Below, piece after piece: positions 1 through 7,771 of a stretch of 64,000 nucleotides of DNA (position 1 is the stretch's first letter; the number at the start of each line of letters is the position of its first letter). The position numbers and the translations under genes were made by a program. The stretch lies in contig CALJHX010000022.1 of assembly GCA_937770485.1 (NCBI GenBank), forward strand, positions 1 to 64,000. Reading direction: 5' to 3'. Origin of the DNA: an uncultured Verrucomicrobiae bacterium. GTDB taxonomy: Bacteria > Verrucomicrobiota > Verrucomicrobiia > Limisphaerales > UBA1096. The notes beneath the pieces are model-generated. The model was not told the origin of the DNA. It was given only the letters and a program-made list of their open reading frames with translations, and ran no database searches.

Positions 1-40
1 GTGGGATGCAGGCTTGGCCGAAAGGAAAAGTTGTGTCGGC

Positions 41-505
41 TCAGCCCTCCTGCGAGGTGCGGATGATCTGGTACATCTCCGCGGCGTCGCCGGCATCCTC
101 GAGGGACTTGCGGAATTCATTCTTGTGCAGCACCTTCGCGATTTTGGCCAGCGTATGGAGGTGTTTTTGGAATTGACCCTGTGGCACGAGGAAAAGCATC
201 ACGAGATTGACCGGCTGGTTGTCGAGCGCGTCGAAGTTGACGCCCGCCTTGCTGCGTCCGAACGCGCCGGTGACGTCGTCGATCAGGTCGGTCGAGGCAT
301 GCGGTATGCCAATACCGAAGCCGATGCCGGTGCTCATTGAGGTCTCGCGTTTCTTGACGACGGAGACGATGGCCTCGCGGTGTTCGGACTTGATACGTCC
401 TTTGTCGACCAGTAAATCGATAAGCTCCTCGATCGCTTCCCAGCGATCAGAGGCTTTCAGATCCGTGACAACCTGTTCCTTGGTGAGAAAATCAGCCAGC
501 TCCAT
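41..505 (-). CDS. ptsN: PTS EIIA type-2 domain protein, PtsN-like
   Basis: This is a 154-residue single-domain EIIA protein of the fructose/nitrogen-regulatory type. The phosphoacceptor histidine is His69 in the motif GIGIPHA, which is the family signature. The length matches stand-alone PtsN (about 150-160 residues), with no attached HPr or EIIB domain. Family knowledge: PtsN takes phosphate from a PTS phosphorelay and regulates nitrogen and potassium metabolism rather than carrying sugar. No EI or HPr gene is in the window, so the donor cannot be named. It is transcribed divergently from the secreted protein at 621. A sugar-specific EIIA is possible but less likely without transporter domains nearby. 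Confidence 0.85.
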   Translation of the reverse strand: MELADFLTKEQVVTDLKASDRWEAIEELIDLLVDKGRIKSEHREAIVSVVKKRETSMSTGIGFGIGIPHASTDLIDDVTGAFGRSKAGVNFDALDNQPVNLVMLFLVPQGQFQKHLHTLAKIAKVLHKNEFRKSLEDAGDAAEMYQIIRTSQEG

Positions 506-620
506 GATATGCGCCCAACACCGTAACCCGGTCCGGATTTGCTACCCTTTATTGGGGCGGCTTACAAGCGCGAACTTCATTGCCAAATCGATGGACAAAC
601 TCCAGACTGCCCCTGCCCTA

Positions 621-1364
621 ATGAAGACCATAGTCAGGCATTGCGCAGGGTTGGCCGCAGGTATTGCCGCCTGGGCCTGCGTCGGCTTGGCCGAGGAAGC
701 GGCCAATCTGCCGTCGGTGGACGACATTCTCAAGCGGAACGTCGAGGCGCTCGGTGGCGAGAAGGCCATGCGCAAACTGAAGAATCGCGTAGCCCGGGGG
801 AAGATCGAGTTGGCCGTATTCGGTGCGGAGTTCCCGGTCGTCATGCGGCAAACGGTGCCCAACAAGGAAATGATGGAATTGACGATTGAGGGGTTGGGTA
901 CGATTCGCGACGTATTCGCCGGCAGCAAGGGCTGGACGGAAACGCCCGATGGGACGGTGACCGAAAAAAAGGAGCGCGAATTGGCCAACAAAAAAATCGA
1001 CGCCGATTTTTACGTTTACCTGCATTTCAAAAAAAACTATCCCACGATCAAGTTGCAGGGCGTGGAGGAGGTCGCCGGTAAAAAAGTCTTTGCTGTCAGG
1101 ATGACGCCGAAGAAAGGGGACGCCGACACGTTTTATTTTGATGCAGCGACGGGATTGGTCGCCGGCGTTGCCTCCACCTCTGAGATGCAGGGGCAGGAGG
1201 TGAAAACCAGGGTGCTTTTTCGGGGCTACAAGGCGGTGGACGGAGTGCAGATCCCGCACACTCTGGAACTGGAGGAGCCGGCGTCCGCTGGGTTTACGAT
1301 TCGGCTCGAGTCGGTAAAGCACAACGTCAAGTCCGACTCCAAGTGGTTCAAGAAAGCGAAGTGA
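621..1364 (+). CDS. secreted protein of unknown function
   Basis: A 247-residue protein with an N-terminal signal peptide: basic start MKTIVRHCAG, then an Ala/Gly/Trp-rich hydrophobic stretch and an AEEA cleavage region. ATG 621 is chosen because it puts the signal peptide at the N-terminus; ATG 591 in the same frame would add ten residues. The mature part is rich in beta-strand-like segments and Lys, and resembles outer-membrane lipoprotein-sorting-like (LolA/LolB-fold) proteins that bacteria of this group carry in many copies. That resemblance is an impression from pattern, not a firm family call. Its stop overlaps the GTG of the KDPG aldolase gene (GTGA), suggesting co-transcription. Confidence 0.7.
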   Translation: MKTIVRHCAGLAAGIAAWACVGLAEEAANLPSVDDILKRNVEALGGEKAMRKLKNRVARGKIELAVFGAEFPVVMRQTVPNKEMMELTIEGLGTIRDVFAGSKGWTETPDGTVTEKKERELANKKIDADFYVYLHFKKNYPTIKLQGVEEVAGKKVFAVRMTPKKGDADTFYFDAATGLVAGVASTSEMQGQEVKTRVLFRGYKAVDGVQIPHTLELEEPASAGFTIRLESVKHNVKSDSKWFKKAK

Positions 1365-2020
1365 GCGAGCGGGAGAAGATTGTCTCGGGGATTGAGGCCG
1401 AGGGACTGGTGGCGATCGTGCGCGTGCCGCGGCCAGAGTTGACGCTGCCGTTGGCCAAGGCGCTTGTCGCGGGAGGTATCCGGGCGGTAGAGTTGACGAT
1501 GAGTATCCCCAACGCGCTCGAGGCGGTCCGCACGATTGACCGCGAACTCGGCGACAAAATTTTGCTCGGCGTCGGCACGGTGATCGACGATGACACGTGC
1601 CGGGCGGCGATCGATGCTGGGGCGAAGTACGTCATCAGCCCGATCACCCGGCCGTCGCTTGTCGCGGCGGCGCACGCGTTGGACCGGCCTGTGATGCTGG
1701 GTGCCTATACGCCGACCGAGGCACAGGCCGCACACGAGGCCGGCTCGGACTTCGTCAAGATTTTCCCGGCCGACACGCTTGGCCCAAGCTATATCAAGTC
1801 GCTGCTTGCGCCGCTGCCTCACCTGAAAATCGTCCCCACCGGTGGGGTGAACCTCGACACGATGGAGGCATATCTTGCGGCAGGCTCGGCGGCGCTGGGC
1901 ACCGGCTCGGCCCTGTTGAAAAAGGAGATCATCGCCGGCGAAAACTGGGGGGAACTTGAGCGCCTGGCCAAGCGGTTCGCCGATAGGATGGCCGGGTTGA
2001 AAGCCAAGCTGGGGCGGTGA
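1361..2020 (+). CDS. eda: KDPG/KHG aldolase
   Basis: 2-dehydro-3-deoxyphosphogluconate aldolase of 219 residues, the usual length. It cleaves KDPG to pyruvate and glyceraldehyde-3-phosphate in the Entner-Doudoroff pathway and related sugar-acid breakdown. The Schiff-base lysine is Lys133 in DFVKIFPAD, and the catalytic glutamate is Glu44 in RAVELTMS. The GTG start at 1361 overlaps the preceding stop (GTGA). Reading from the upstream in-frame ATG at 1343 would lie inside the neighbour's tail. No KDPG dehydratase or KDG kinase is adjacent, so the pathway context is not settled here. Confidence 0.92.
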   Translation: MSEREKIVSGIEAEGLVAIVRVPRPELTLPLAKALVAGGIRAVELTMSIPNALEAVRTIDRELGDKILLGVGTVIDDDTCRAAIDAGAKYVISPITRPSLVAAAHALDRPVMLGAYTPTEAQAAHEAGSDFVKIFPADTLGPSYIKSLLAPLPHLKIVPTGGVNLDTMEAYLAAGSAALGTGSALLKKEIIAGENWGELERLAKRFADRMAGLKAKLGR

Positions 2021-2074
2021 CGCGGCGGGCCAAATTGGCTTTACGACGGGGATGGTGTTTGATACTCAAAACGG

Positions 2075-2890
2075 GTGACTGAAACACTTACCATCGGGTT
2101 TATTGGCGCTGGAAGAATGGCGGCGGCCCTGGCGAAAGGCTTCGTCAACGCCGGTATGGTTTCGCCGGACAGCCTTATTGGCAGCGACCCGGTTCCGGCC
2201 GGCCGCGAGGCGTTTGGTGAAGCAGTGGGTTGCGAGACGACCGACTCGAATGCCGACGTGCTGTCGAAGGCCAAGGTCGTTTTTTTGGCGTTCAAGCCGC
2301 ATCAACTCGACGAGGCGACGGTGGCCGTGCGCGACCAGTTCGATGAAAGTCATCTCGTGATCTCAATCCTGGCGGGAGTGCCCCTGGCCAAGCTCGACGC
2401 AGCTTGCGGCGGGAGGGCGCGGTTGGTTCGCGTCATGCCCAACACGCCGGCGCTGGTGGGCGAGGGCGCTTGCGGCTATGCGCTCGGTCAAGCGGCGACA
2501 GCCGAGGACGGCGAGTTGGTGAAGCGGTTGTTGTCCGCTGTCGGCGTGGCCTACGAGGTGAAGGAGAGGTTGATCGACGCGGTGACCGGGTTGAGCGGTA
2601 GCGGCCCGGCGTACGGGTACATAATCATCGAGGCACTGAGCGATGGCGGCGTGGCGGCGGGTTTGCCCCGGGACATCTCCACCCGATTGGCCGCGCAGAC
2701 GATGCTCGGCGCGGCGAAGATGGTACTCGAGACAGGCAAGCACCCCGGCGAACTCAAGGACATGGTTTGCAGCCCGGGCGGCACGACGATCGAGGGCGTG
2801 CACGAACTGGAGGAGGGCGGCGTGCGCAGCGCACTCATAAACGCCGTGCGAGCAGCGACAGAGCGGGCCGTCGAGCTTGGACTGGAATAA
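2075..2890 (+). CDS. proC: pyrroline-5-carboxylate reductase
   Basis: 271-residue ProC, which reduces 1-pyrroline-5-carboxylate to proline with NAD(P)H in the last step of proline synthesis. The N-terminus carries the Rossmann dinucleotide motif GFIGAGRMAAAL. The C-terminal part has the family signature around VTGLSGSGPAY and the conserved CSPGGTTIEG. The start is GTG at 2075, which places the Rossmann strand at residue 6 as is typical. The next gene begins seven bases after the stop, so the two are probably one transcript. Confidence 0.95.
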   Translation: MTETLTIGFIGAGRMAAALAKGFVNAGMVSPDSLIGSDPVPAGREAFGEAVGCETTDSNADVLSKAKVVFLAFKPHQLDEATVAVRDQFDESHLVISILAGVPLAKLDAACGGRARLVRVMPNTPALVGEGACGYALGQAATAEDGELVKRLLSAVGVAYEVKERLIDAVTGLSGSGPAYGYIIIEALSDGGVAAGLPRDISTRLAAQTMLGAAKMVLETGKHPGELKDMVCSPGGTTIEGVHELEEGGVRSALINAVRAATERAVELGLE

Positions 2891-2896
2891 AAAATT

Positions 2897-4114
2897 ATGG
2901 CGTATCCCCCACCAACCGAGAAGCAGGCCAGGATACTTTGGGCGTCGGTAACGGCGCTCGCGATTGGTGTGCTGATTGGTTTGACGGGGGTTTTGGTGCT
3001 GGGAATGGCGAAGCTGGCCAGCATGATTTCCTCGGTGTTGCTGCCCTTGGCTATCGCCGGCGTAATCGCGTATTTGCTCGATCCGGTGGTCGATTGGTTT
3101 CAGAAAAAACGCGGTTTCAAGCGCCAGAACTCGATCATCCTGGTGTTCATTATTGCGCTGCTGCTGGTGGGGGGATTGGTGGCGTCAGTGGTGCCGCCGC
3201 TGATCGAGCAAACAACCAAGCTCACGAGCGAGTTACCGAAGATCGTCAAGACGTTTCAGACCAGGGTTGGCTCCGGCCCGGCCTCGAACGAGCCGGGTGA
3301 TTCTCAAACGACTTCCACCAACGCGCCAGCCAAGCCGGATTGGTTCGAGGCGATGCGGGAGAGGGTAAAAAAAATCGGCTTCGTCAACGAGGAGCTGATC
3401 GAGAAGGCGTCCAAGTTCGCTGTCAACACCGTGTCAGCGGTTTCCACCTGGCTGCTGGAGCAGTTGAAGAAAATTACGTCGCTCTTTGGCTTCCTCGCCG
3501 GCTTGGCGCTGGTGCCGGTGTATGTGTTTTATTTTCTACTCGAGAAGCGGGGCATCAACCAGAACTGGACGGATTATCTCCCGGTGCGCGACTCGTGGGT
3601 CAAGGAGGAGATCGTGTTCGTGCTGCGCTCGATCAACGACTGCCTGGTCGTCTTTTTCCGGAGCCAAGTGCTGGTGGCCATGTGCGTGGGCGCGCTGCTC
3701 ACGGCCGGGTTTTTCGCGATTGGCCTGAAGTACGCGATCCTGCTGGGTGTCATTGCCGGCCTGTTGAGCATCATCCCGTACCTTGGCGTGGCGTTGAGCA
3801 TCATCCCGGTATTCGTGCTGGCGATGATCCAGTTTGTGCCGGAAGACGGCTGGCTCAAGCCGGTTCTCATTCTTGTTTGGTTTGCTGCCGTGCAGGCGAT
3901 GGAGGGGCTGTTCATCTCGCCGAAAATTATCGGCGACAGGGTGGGACTGCATCCGCTGACGATCATCGTTGCCGTGATGGTGGGCACTACGCTGTTGGGA
4001 GGGGTCATTGGCGGCGTGTTGGCCATTCCATTGACCGCCGCGCTGCGGACGCTGATGTTCCGTTACGTCTGGAAGGATCGCGTGCACGCCGGTGACGCGC
4101 CCGCAGCAACGTGA
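2897..4114 (+). CDS. AI-2E family transporter (PerM-like permease)
   Basis: 405-residue integral membrane protein of the AI-2E/PerM family. There are hydrophobic helices near residues 15-35, 40-60 and 75-100, a soluble Ser/Thr/Pro-rich stretch around 125-150, and a C-terminal bundle from about 195 on. It includes the family-typical GLLSIIPYLGVALSIIP helix hairpin and ends in paired Gly-rich helices (GGVIGGVLAIPL). Family members export small solutes or act as sodium/proton antiporters; the substrate cannot be read from sequence. Its stop overlaps the GTG start of pssA. Confidence 0.88.
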   Translation: MAYPPPTEKQARILWASVTALAIGVLIGLTGVLVLGMAKLASMISSVLLPLAIAGVIAYLLDPVVDWFQKKRGFKRQNSIILVFIIALLLVGGLVASVVPPLIEQTTKLTSELPKIVKTFQTRVGSGPASNEPGDSQTTSTNAPAKPDWFEAMRERVKKIGFVNEELIEKASKFAVNTVSAVSTWLLEQLKKITSLFGFLAGLALVPVYVFYFLLEKRGINQNWTDYLPVRDSWVKEEIVFVLRSINDCLVVFFRSQVLVAMCVGALLTAGFFAIGLKYAILLGVIAGLLSIIPYLGVALSIIPVFVLAMIQFVPEDGWLKPVLILVWFAAVQAMEGLFISPKIIGDRVGLHPLTIIVAVMVGTTLLGGVIGGVLAIPLTAALRTLMFRYVWKDRVHAGDAPAAT

Positions 4115-4983
4115 GCGACGAAACACAACAGCCAGAGCCAAGCCCGCCCGCCAACGGGGAGAGGTTGCACATTTATTTCCTGCCCAACCTGATGACGGCG
4201 GGCAACCTGTTGTGTGGGTTCCTTGCGCTGACGTTCATCGTGCAGGTGGTTCCCGATCCGACCGGGTCGGAGGGACCGGTTTTCAGTGCCGCGGACATCG
4301 AAAAAATCAAGAACGCTCTTTGGCTGATTCTGGGGGCGTTTGTGTTCGACGGACTGGATGGCAGGATCGCGCGATTGGTTGGCAAGGAGAGCCCGTTCGG
4401 GCTTCAGTTCGATTCGCTGGCGGATATCATTTCGTTTGGAGCGGCGCCGGCGTTTCTGATGCAGAGGGTGATCCTGCACGACTTTAACGTAGTGAGTGAA
4501 CGGCTTGGCCTGGTGGTGGCATCGGTCTATCTGCTGTGCGGCGCGCTGCGTTTGGCCCGTTACAACTGCCTCTCAGCGATGCCCGACTCCGGGAACAGTC
4601 GGGAGTTCCTCGGGTTCCCCATTCCGGCCTCAGCGGCGATGGTGGCTTCATTGACGATGTTTCTCGTCTGGCTGGAGGAGAAAAATTTGCCCACCAGTTC
4701 GTGGCGCTGGGTGCTGCTGGCGGTGCTGGTGTTTCTTTCGGTGATGATGGTCAGCGAGGTCAAGTATCCATCATTCAAAAAACTGGATTTTCGATCGCGC
4801 CGACCGTTTACGAAGTTTGTGGTCGCTGTGGTGGTGGTTGCCTGTTTCGTTTTTTTGTGGAAATACCTCGTGCCGATCGTGCTACCGCTGATTTTCACAT
4901 CGTATCTGGTTTACGGTTTTGTTCGACCTCGGTTGTCACGAAAGTTGAGGAGGGAAATTGAGGAAGACTTTGACGATGAATAG
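4111..4983 (+). CDS. pssA: CDP-diacylglycerol--serine O-phosphatidyltransferase
   Basis: 290-residue membrane enzyme that makes phosphatidylserine from CDP-diacylglycerol and serine, the committed step to phosphatidylethanolamine. The CDP-alcohol phosphotransferase motif is complete: Asp80-Gly81, Ala87-Arg88, Gly97, Asp101 and Asp105. Several hydrophobic helices follow, and the protein ends in an acidic tail (EEDFDDE). The start is GTG 4111, which overlaps the previous stop. No decarboxylase (psd) is adjacent. The serine substrate is assigned from overall similarity to the bacterial PssA branch; another polar head group is possible. Confidence 0.88.
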   Translation: MSDETQQPEPSPPANGERLHIYFLPNLMTAGNLLCGFLALTFIVQVVPDPTGSEGPVFSAADIEKIKNALWLILGAFVFDGLDGRIARLVGKESPFGLQFDSLADIISFGAAPAFLMQRVILHDFNVVSERLGLVVASVYLLCGALRLARYNCLSAMPDSGNSREFLGFPIPASAAMVASLTMFLVWLEEKNLPTSSWRWVLLAVLVFLSVMMVSEVKYPSFKKLDFRSRRPFTKFVVAVVVVACFVFLWKYLVPIVLPLIFTSYLVYGFVRPRLSRKLRREIEEDFDDE

Positions 4984-5001
4984 GCCGGGGGGCGCCCGTA
5001 G

Positions 5002-5667
5002 ATGACCCCGGTCGATTATGCAGTGGCCGTTGGCGCGGGGGCGTTAACCGGGTTTGTGTGCGCGGTGCCGGTGGGGCCGATCAACGTCGCCATCATGGAG
5101 GTGGGCATCCACAGCGGCCGGACACGGGCGCTGATCATCGCGATCGGCGCGCTGCTGATGGAAATGATCTACTGCGTCATCGCCTTCGGTGGGTTCGCGA
5201 GTTTGTTTGAGGATCCCACGATTCGGGCGACGGTGGAGCTGATCAGCTTCCTTGCGGTGACCGTCTTTGGCATCCGCTACCTGATGACCGACACCGTGAC
5301 CGTGCAGGGTAAGCGCGCCCGGATGATCGAGCAGCGGCTGCACCCCCACACGATGTTTTGGACCGGCTTCGTCCGGGTGCTGGTGAACCCCAACGTGCTC
5401 CTGTTTTGGATCATGATTTCCGCCGTGCTGCTGGCCAACGGGACGTTGCAACCCGCCTGGCAAAGCCGGATGGCCTGTGCCGCCGGTGCCGGCCTGGGCA
5501 TTGCAGCCTGGTTTACGCTGCTCGTGCTGGGAAGTGCCCGGGTGCGAAATCAGTTCTCGGACAGGACGCTCGTGCGGTTTTCCCACGTATCCGGCCTTCT
5601 TCTACTACTGTTGTCGGTGGTGATTGCGGTGCGCCTGATTGGCACCGTGGCACAACAAGGCAGTTGA
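5002..5667 (+). CDS. LysE/RhtB family exporter
   Basis: 221-residue membrane protein with six predicted hydrophobic segments. The N-terminal signature GFVCAVPVGPINVAIM is typical of the LysE/RhtB amino-acid exporter superfamily. Such proteins export amino acids or related metabolites by proton exchange. The start ATG 5002 follows the pssA stop by 18 bases, so it is the likely end of the operon that begins upstream. The substrate is unknown. Confidence 0.85.
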   Translation: MTPVDYAVAVGAGALTGFVCAVPVGPINVAIMEVGIHSGRTRALIIAIGALLMEMIYCVIAFGGFASLFEDPTIRATVELISFLAVTVFGIRYLMTDTVTVQGKRARMIEQRLHPHTMFWTGFVRVLVNPNVLLFWIMISAVLLANGTLQPAWQSRMACAAGAGLGIAAWFTLLVLGSARVRNQFSDRTLVRFSHVSGLLLLLLSVVIAVRLIGTVAQQGS

Positions 5668-6102
5668 GCAATGCACCCCGCGCTTTGGTAACCGGGAGGA
5701 GTTCGGAGCTTGCGATAGAGAACAGAGAACTTTCTTACCGCAGATTATATTGCATATCCTTGTTATGAAGCGATCACCTTCATCCCGCCTTGGAAATTCC
5801 ACATCTACAACAACCACCGGCTGTCGATCAAAGCACCTTAGGCCTCTCCAGGCCAGGTTGCCGTACCCTCAGGGGTACTCCTGAGGCACTAAAATAGCCT
5901 ATGGCCCCCGACGTTCGCACAGCAATAAAGAACGGTGTCATAAAAATCCAGTTTATCCCGGCGCGGGTGCGCGTGGAGATCCAGCCGAACTTGGAAAACG
6001 GGTTCTAGGCAAATGGTTTCGATCCCCTGATTACGTTGAGCTTGAGCAAGCGCTTGCGGGGTTGGGGAGCGCACACGGTTCGCTCCAGCGCTTGGCCACA
6101 AA
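5668..6102. other. intergenic region with clustered hairpins
   Basis: No gene is supported here. Between 5841 and 5886 there are three small inverted repeats: GGCCT/AGGCC at 5841-5854, GTACCC/GGGTAC at 5863-5878, and CCTCAG/CTGAGG at 5867-5886. The last two overlap and cannot form together. None is followed by a clear T-run on either strand. They may be part of transcription termination after lysE, or a small structured RNA. Confidence 0.4.
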
Positions 6103-6130
6103 AAAGACCGGCGGTTGTTCGCCGGTCTTT
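6103..6130 (-). terminator. rho-independent terminator of glnII
   Basis: A perfect 11-bp stem (AAAGACCGGCG at 6103-6113 against CGCCGGTCTTT at 6120-6130) encloses a six-base loop. On the minus strand it is followed by a T-run. It lies 25 bases past the glnII stop. Confidence 0.9.
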
Positions 6131-6154
6131 GGTTTAAAGGGATTGAGGTCGGGC

Positions 6155-7171
6155 TTAAGCCAGAGCCTTTTTGGTAGTCTTAATGATGACGGCCGAAATT
6201 TTATACGGGTCGCCGTTGGACGCTGGACGCCGGTCTTCCAAGCGACCTTTCCAGCCGCCATCAATGGTGGCCACCGGGATGCGGATGGAGGCACCACGGT
6301 CGGAAACCCCGTAGGAGAACTGGTCGATCGCTTGGGTTTCGTGCTGCCCGGTCAGGCGTTGGTCATTGTCGGCACCGTACACTTCGATGTGCTCTTGGAT
6401 ATTGTTGCCGAATTCCTCACAAATCTTGTTCATGATAGCCTCGCCGCCCTGGTCGCGCATGGCTCCGTTGGAGAAGTTGGCGTGCATGCCGGAGCCGTTC
6501 CAGTCGCCCTTGATGGGCTTCGGCTCCAGGTTGATGGAGACGCCGTAACGCTCGCCAATGCGCTCGAGCAGGTATCGCGCAACCCACATTTCGTCGCCGG
6601 ATCGGGCTGCGCCCTTGGCAAAAACCTGATACTCCCATTGGCCCATCATGACCTCGGCATTGATGCCCTCGACATTGATTCCTGCATCGAGGCAGATTTG
6701 CAAATGCTCATCGACGATGTCCCGGCCGATTGCGTTGGCAGCACCGACGGAGGTGTAGAAAGGACCCTGCGGGCCAGGGAAACCGCCTTTGGGGAAACCA
6801 AGCGGTAGATCGGTGTCGGTGTCCCACAAGACGTATTCCTGCTCGAAGCCGAACCAGAAATCGTCGTCGTCGTCGTCGATGGTGGCGCGTCCGTTGGATT
6901 CATGCGCGGTGCCGTCGGCGTTGAGAACTTCGCACATGACCAGCCAGTTGTCGGTGCCGATTTTGTCGGGGTCCGGAAACAGGGCAACCGGCTTGAGGAG
7001 GCAATCGGAGTCGTTACCTTCAGCCTGCTCGGTTGATGAGCCGTCAAATGACCACACGGGGCAGTCTTCCAATGTTCCACCAAAATCAGTCTCGACCTTG
7101 GTCTTGCTTCGCAGGCTTTGGGTCGGCTTGTAGCCGTCCAGCCAGATGTATTCTAGTTTCGCTTTACTCAT
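6155..7171 (-). CDS. glnII: glutamine synthetase, type II
   Basis: 338-residue glutamine synthetase of the short GSII class, which makes glutamine from glutamate, ammonia and ATP. GSII hallmarks are visible: WSFDGSSTEQAEG near residue 40, the metal-binding FGFEQEYVLWD near 107, the GINAEVMMGQWEYQ block, and the C-terminal RIPVATIDGGWKGRLEDRRPAS. The length separates it from GSI (about 470) and GSIII (about 700). A run of six aspartates, encoded by a repeated GAT/GAC-type tract, sits just before the FGFEQEY motif. It is divergent from amt, with a sigma-54 promoter at 7379-7394, so nitrogen-limitation control is likely. No adenylylation site is expected in this class. Confidence 0.93.
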   Translation of the reverse strand: MSKAKLEYIWLDGYKPTQSLRSKTKVETDFGGTLEDCPVWSFDGSSTEQAEGNDSDCLLKPVALFPDPDKIGTDNWLVMCEVLNADGTAHESNGRATIDDDDDDFWFGFEQEYVLWDTDTDLPLGFPKGGFPGPQGPFYTSVGAANAIGRDIVDEHLQICLDAGINVEGINAEVMMGQWEYQVFAKGAARSGDEMWVARYLLERIGERYGVSINLEPKPIKGDWNGSGMHANFSNGAMRDQGGEAIMNKICEEFGNNIQEHIEVYGADNDQRLTGQHETQAIDQFSYGVSDRGASIRIPVATIDGGWKGRLEDRRPASNGDPYKISAVIIKTTKKALA

Positions 7172-7378
7172 GTTTTTAGGGATAAAAAATTACGCCATGC
7201 CGCCTGAAACCCTACTGGCCGACAAAACAAGGGCCTGCTCAAGGCCCCTGCTCATTAGGGGTGCTTATGACATGGTTTTCAAGTCTTTTTTCGCTGTCAA
7301 TGACTGCGTAATCGCGTTTTCGATTATACTCAACGCACTGTTCGGCTTGGCCAAGCTGGCCGACTATCACTGGAGGTA

Positions 7379-7394
7379 TGCAATTACAATGCCA
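7379..7394 (-). promoter_or_regulatory. sigma-54 promoter of glnII
   Basis: On the minus strand the sequence is TGGCATTGTAATTGCA. It has the invariant GG and GC elements at the correct 10-base spacing and matches TGGCAYRNNNNTTGCW at all but one position. It lies about 208 bases upstream of the glnII start, leaving a leader of roughly 190 bases. Copies of TTGGCCAA lie on both sides, at 7347-7354 and 7410-7417. Confidence 0.75.
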
Positions 7395-7655
7395 ATAAGT
7401 GAAGGTCCCTTGGCCAATCGCTTGGGTGAAGGCACATTTTCTCTGTAACCGTTGTTCATCTAATACGAAAGAAATCCGCCGGATGCCAAGCGTTTGTGCT
7501 GCGTCATTCTGGCCTAAGCGAACAAAAAGAAACAATTTGCAAAAAAGGGTATTACTTTTGAGTTGAGGCGCTCGCATGAAAGTTTCCTTTTTGATGCGCA
7601 TAAGTCGTTGTGACGCTGATCATTATCAAGTTAAGTTAATATAACTAAACCATAA

Positions 7656-7671
7656 TGGCATTTTATTTGCT
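7656..7671 (+). promoter_or_regulatory. sigma-54 promoter of amt
   Basis: The sequence TGGCATTTTATTTGCT matches the sigma-54 consensus TGGCAYRNNNNTTGCW at all but one position with exact GG/GC spacing. It is 101 bases upstream of the amt ATG. The rest of the 7172-7771 gap is AT-rich and shows no supported gene. I could not pick out a convincing NtrC enhancer palindrome by eye. Confidence 0.75.
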
Positions 7672-7771
7672 ACTAACCCTTTGACTTTTAGTTAGTTAAG
7701 TTTTTGGATCATTTTTTCGTTAAATCAGGTGAAATTGCTGGCTAGAAGGCAACTAAACAAATAAGTTATCA

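Noticed and set aside
6062-6808. 248-residue plus-strand ORF opposite glnII
   Set aside because: Antisense shadow of a well-supported glutamine synthetase in GC-rich DNA; no motif and no start context.
7239-7601. 120-residue minus-strand ORF between glnII and amt
   Set aside because: It covers the glnII sigma-54 promoter, has no recognisable domain, and its codon use looks random.
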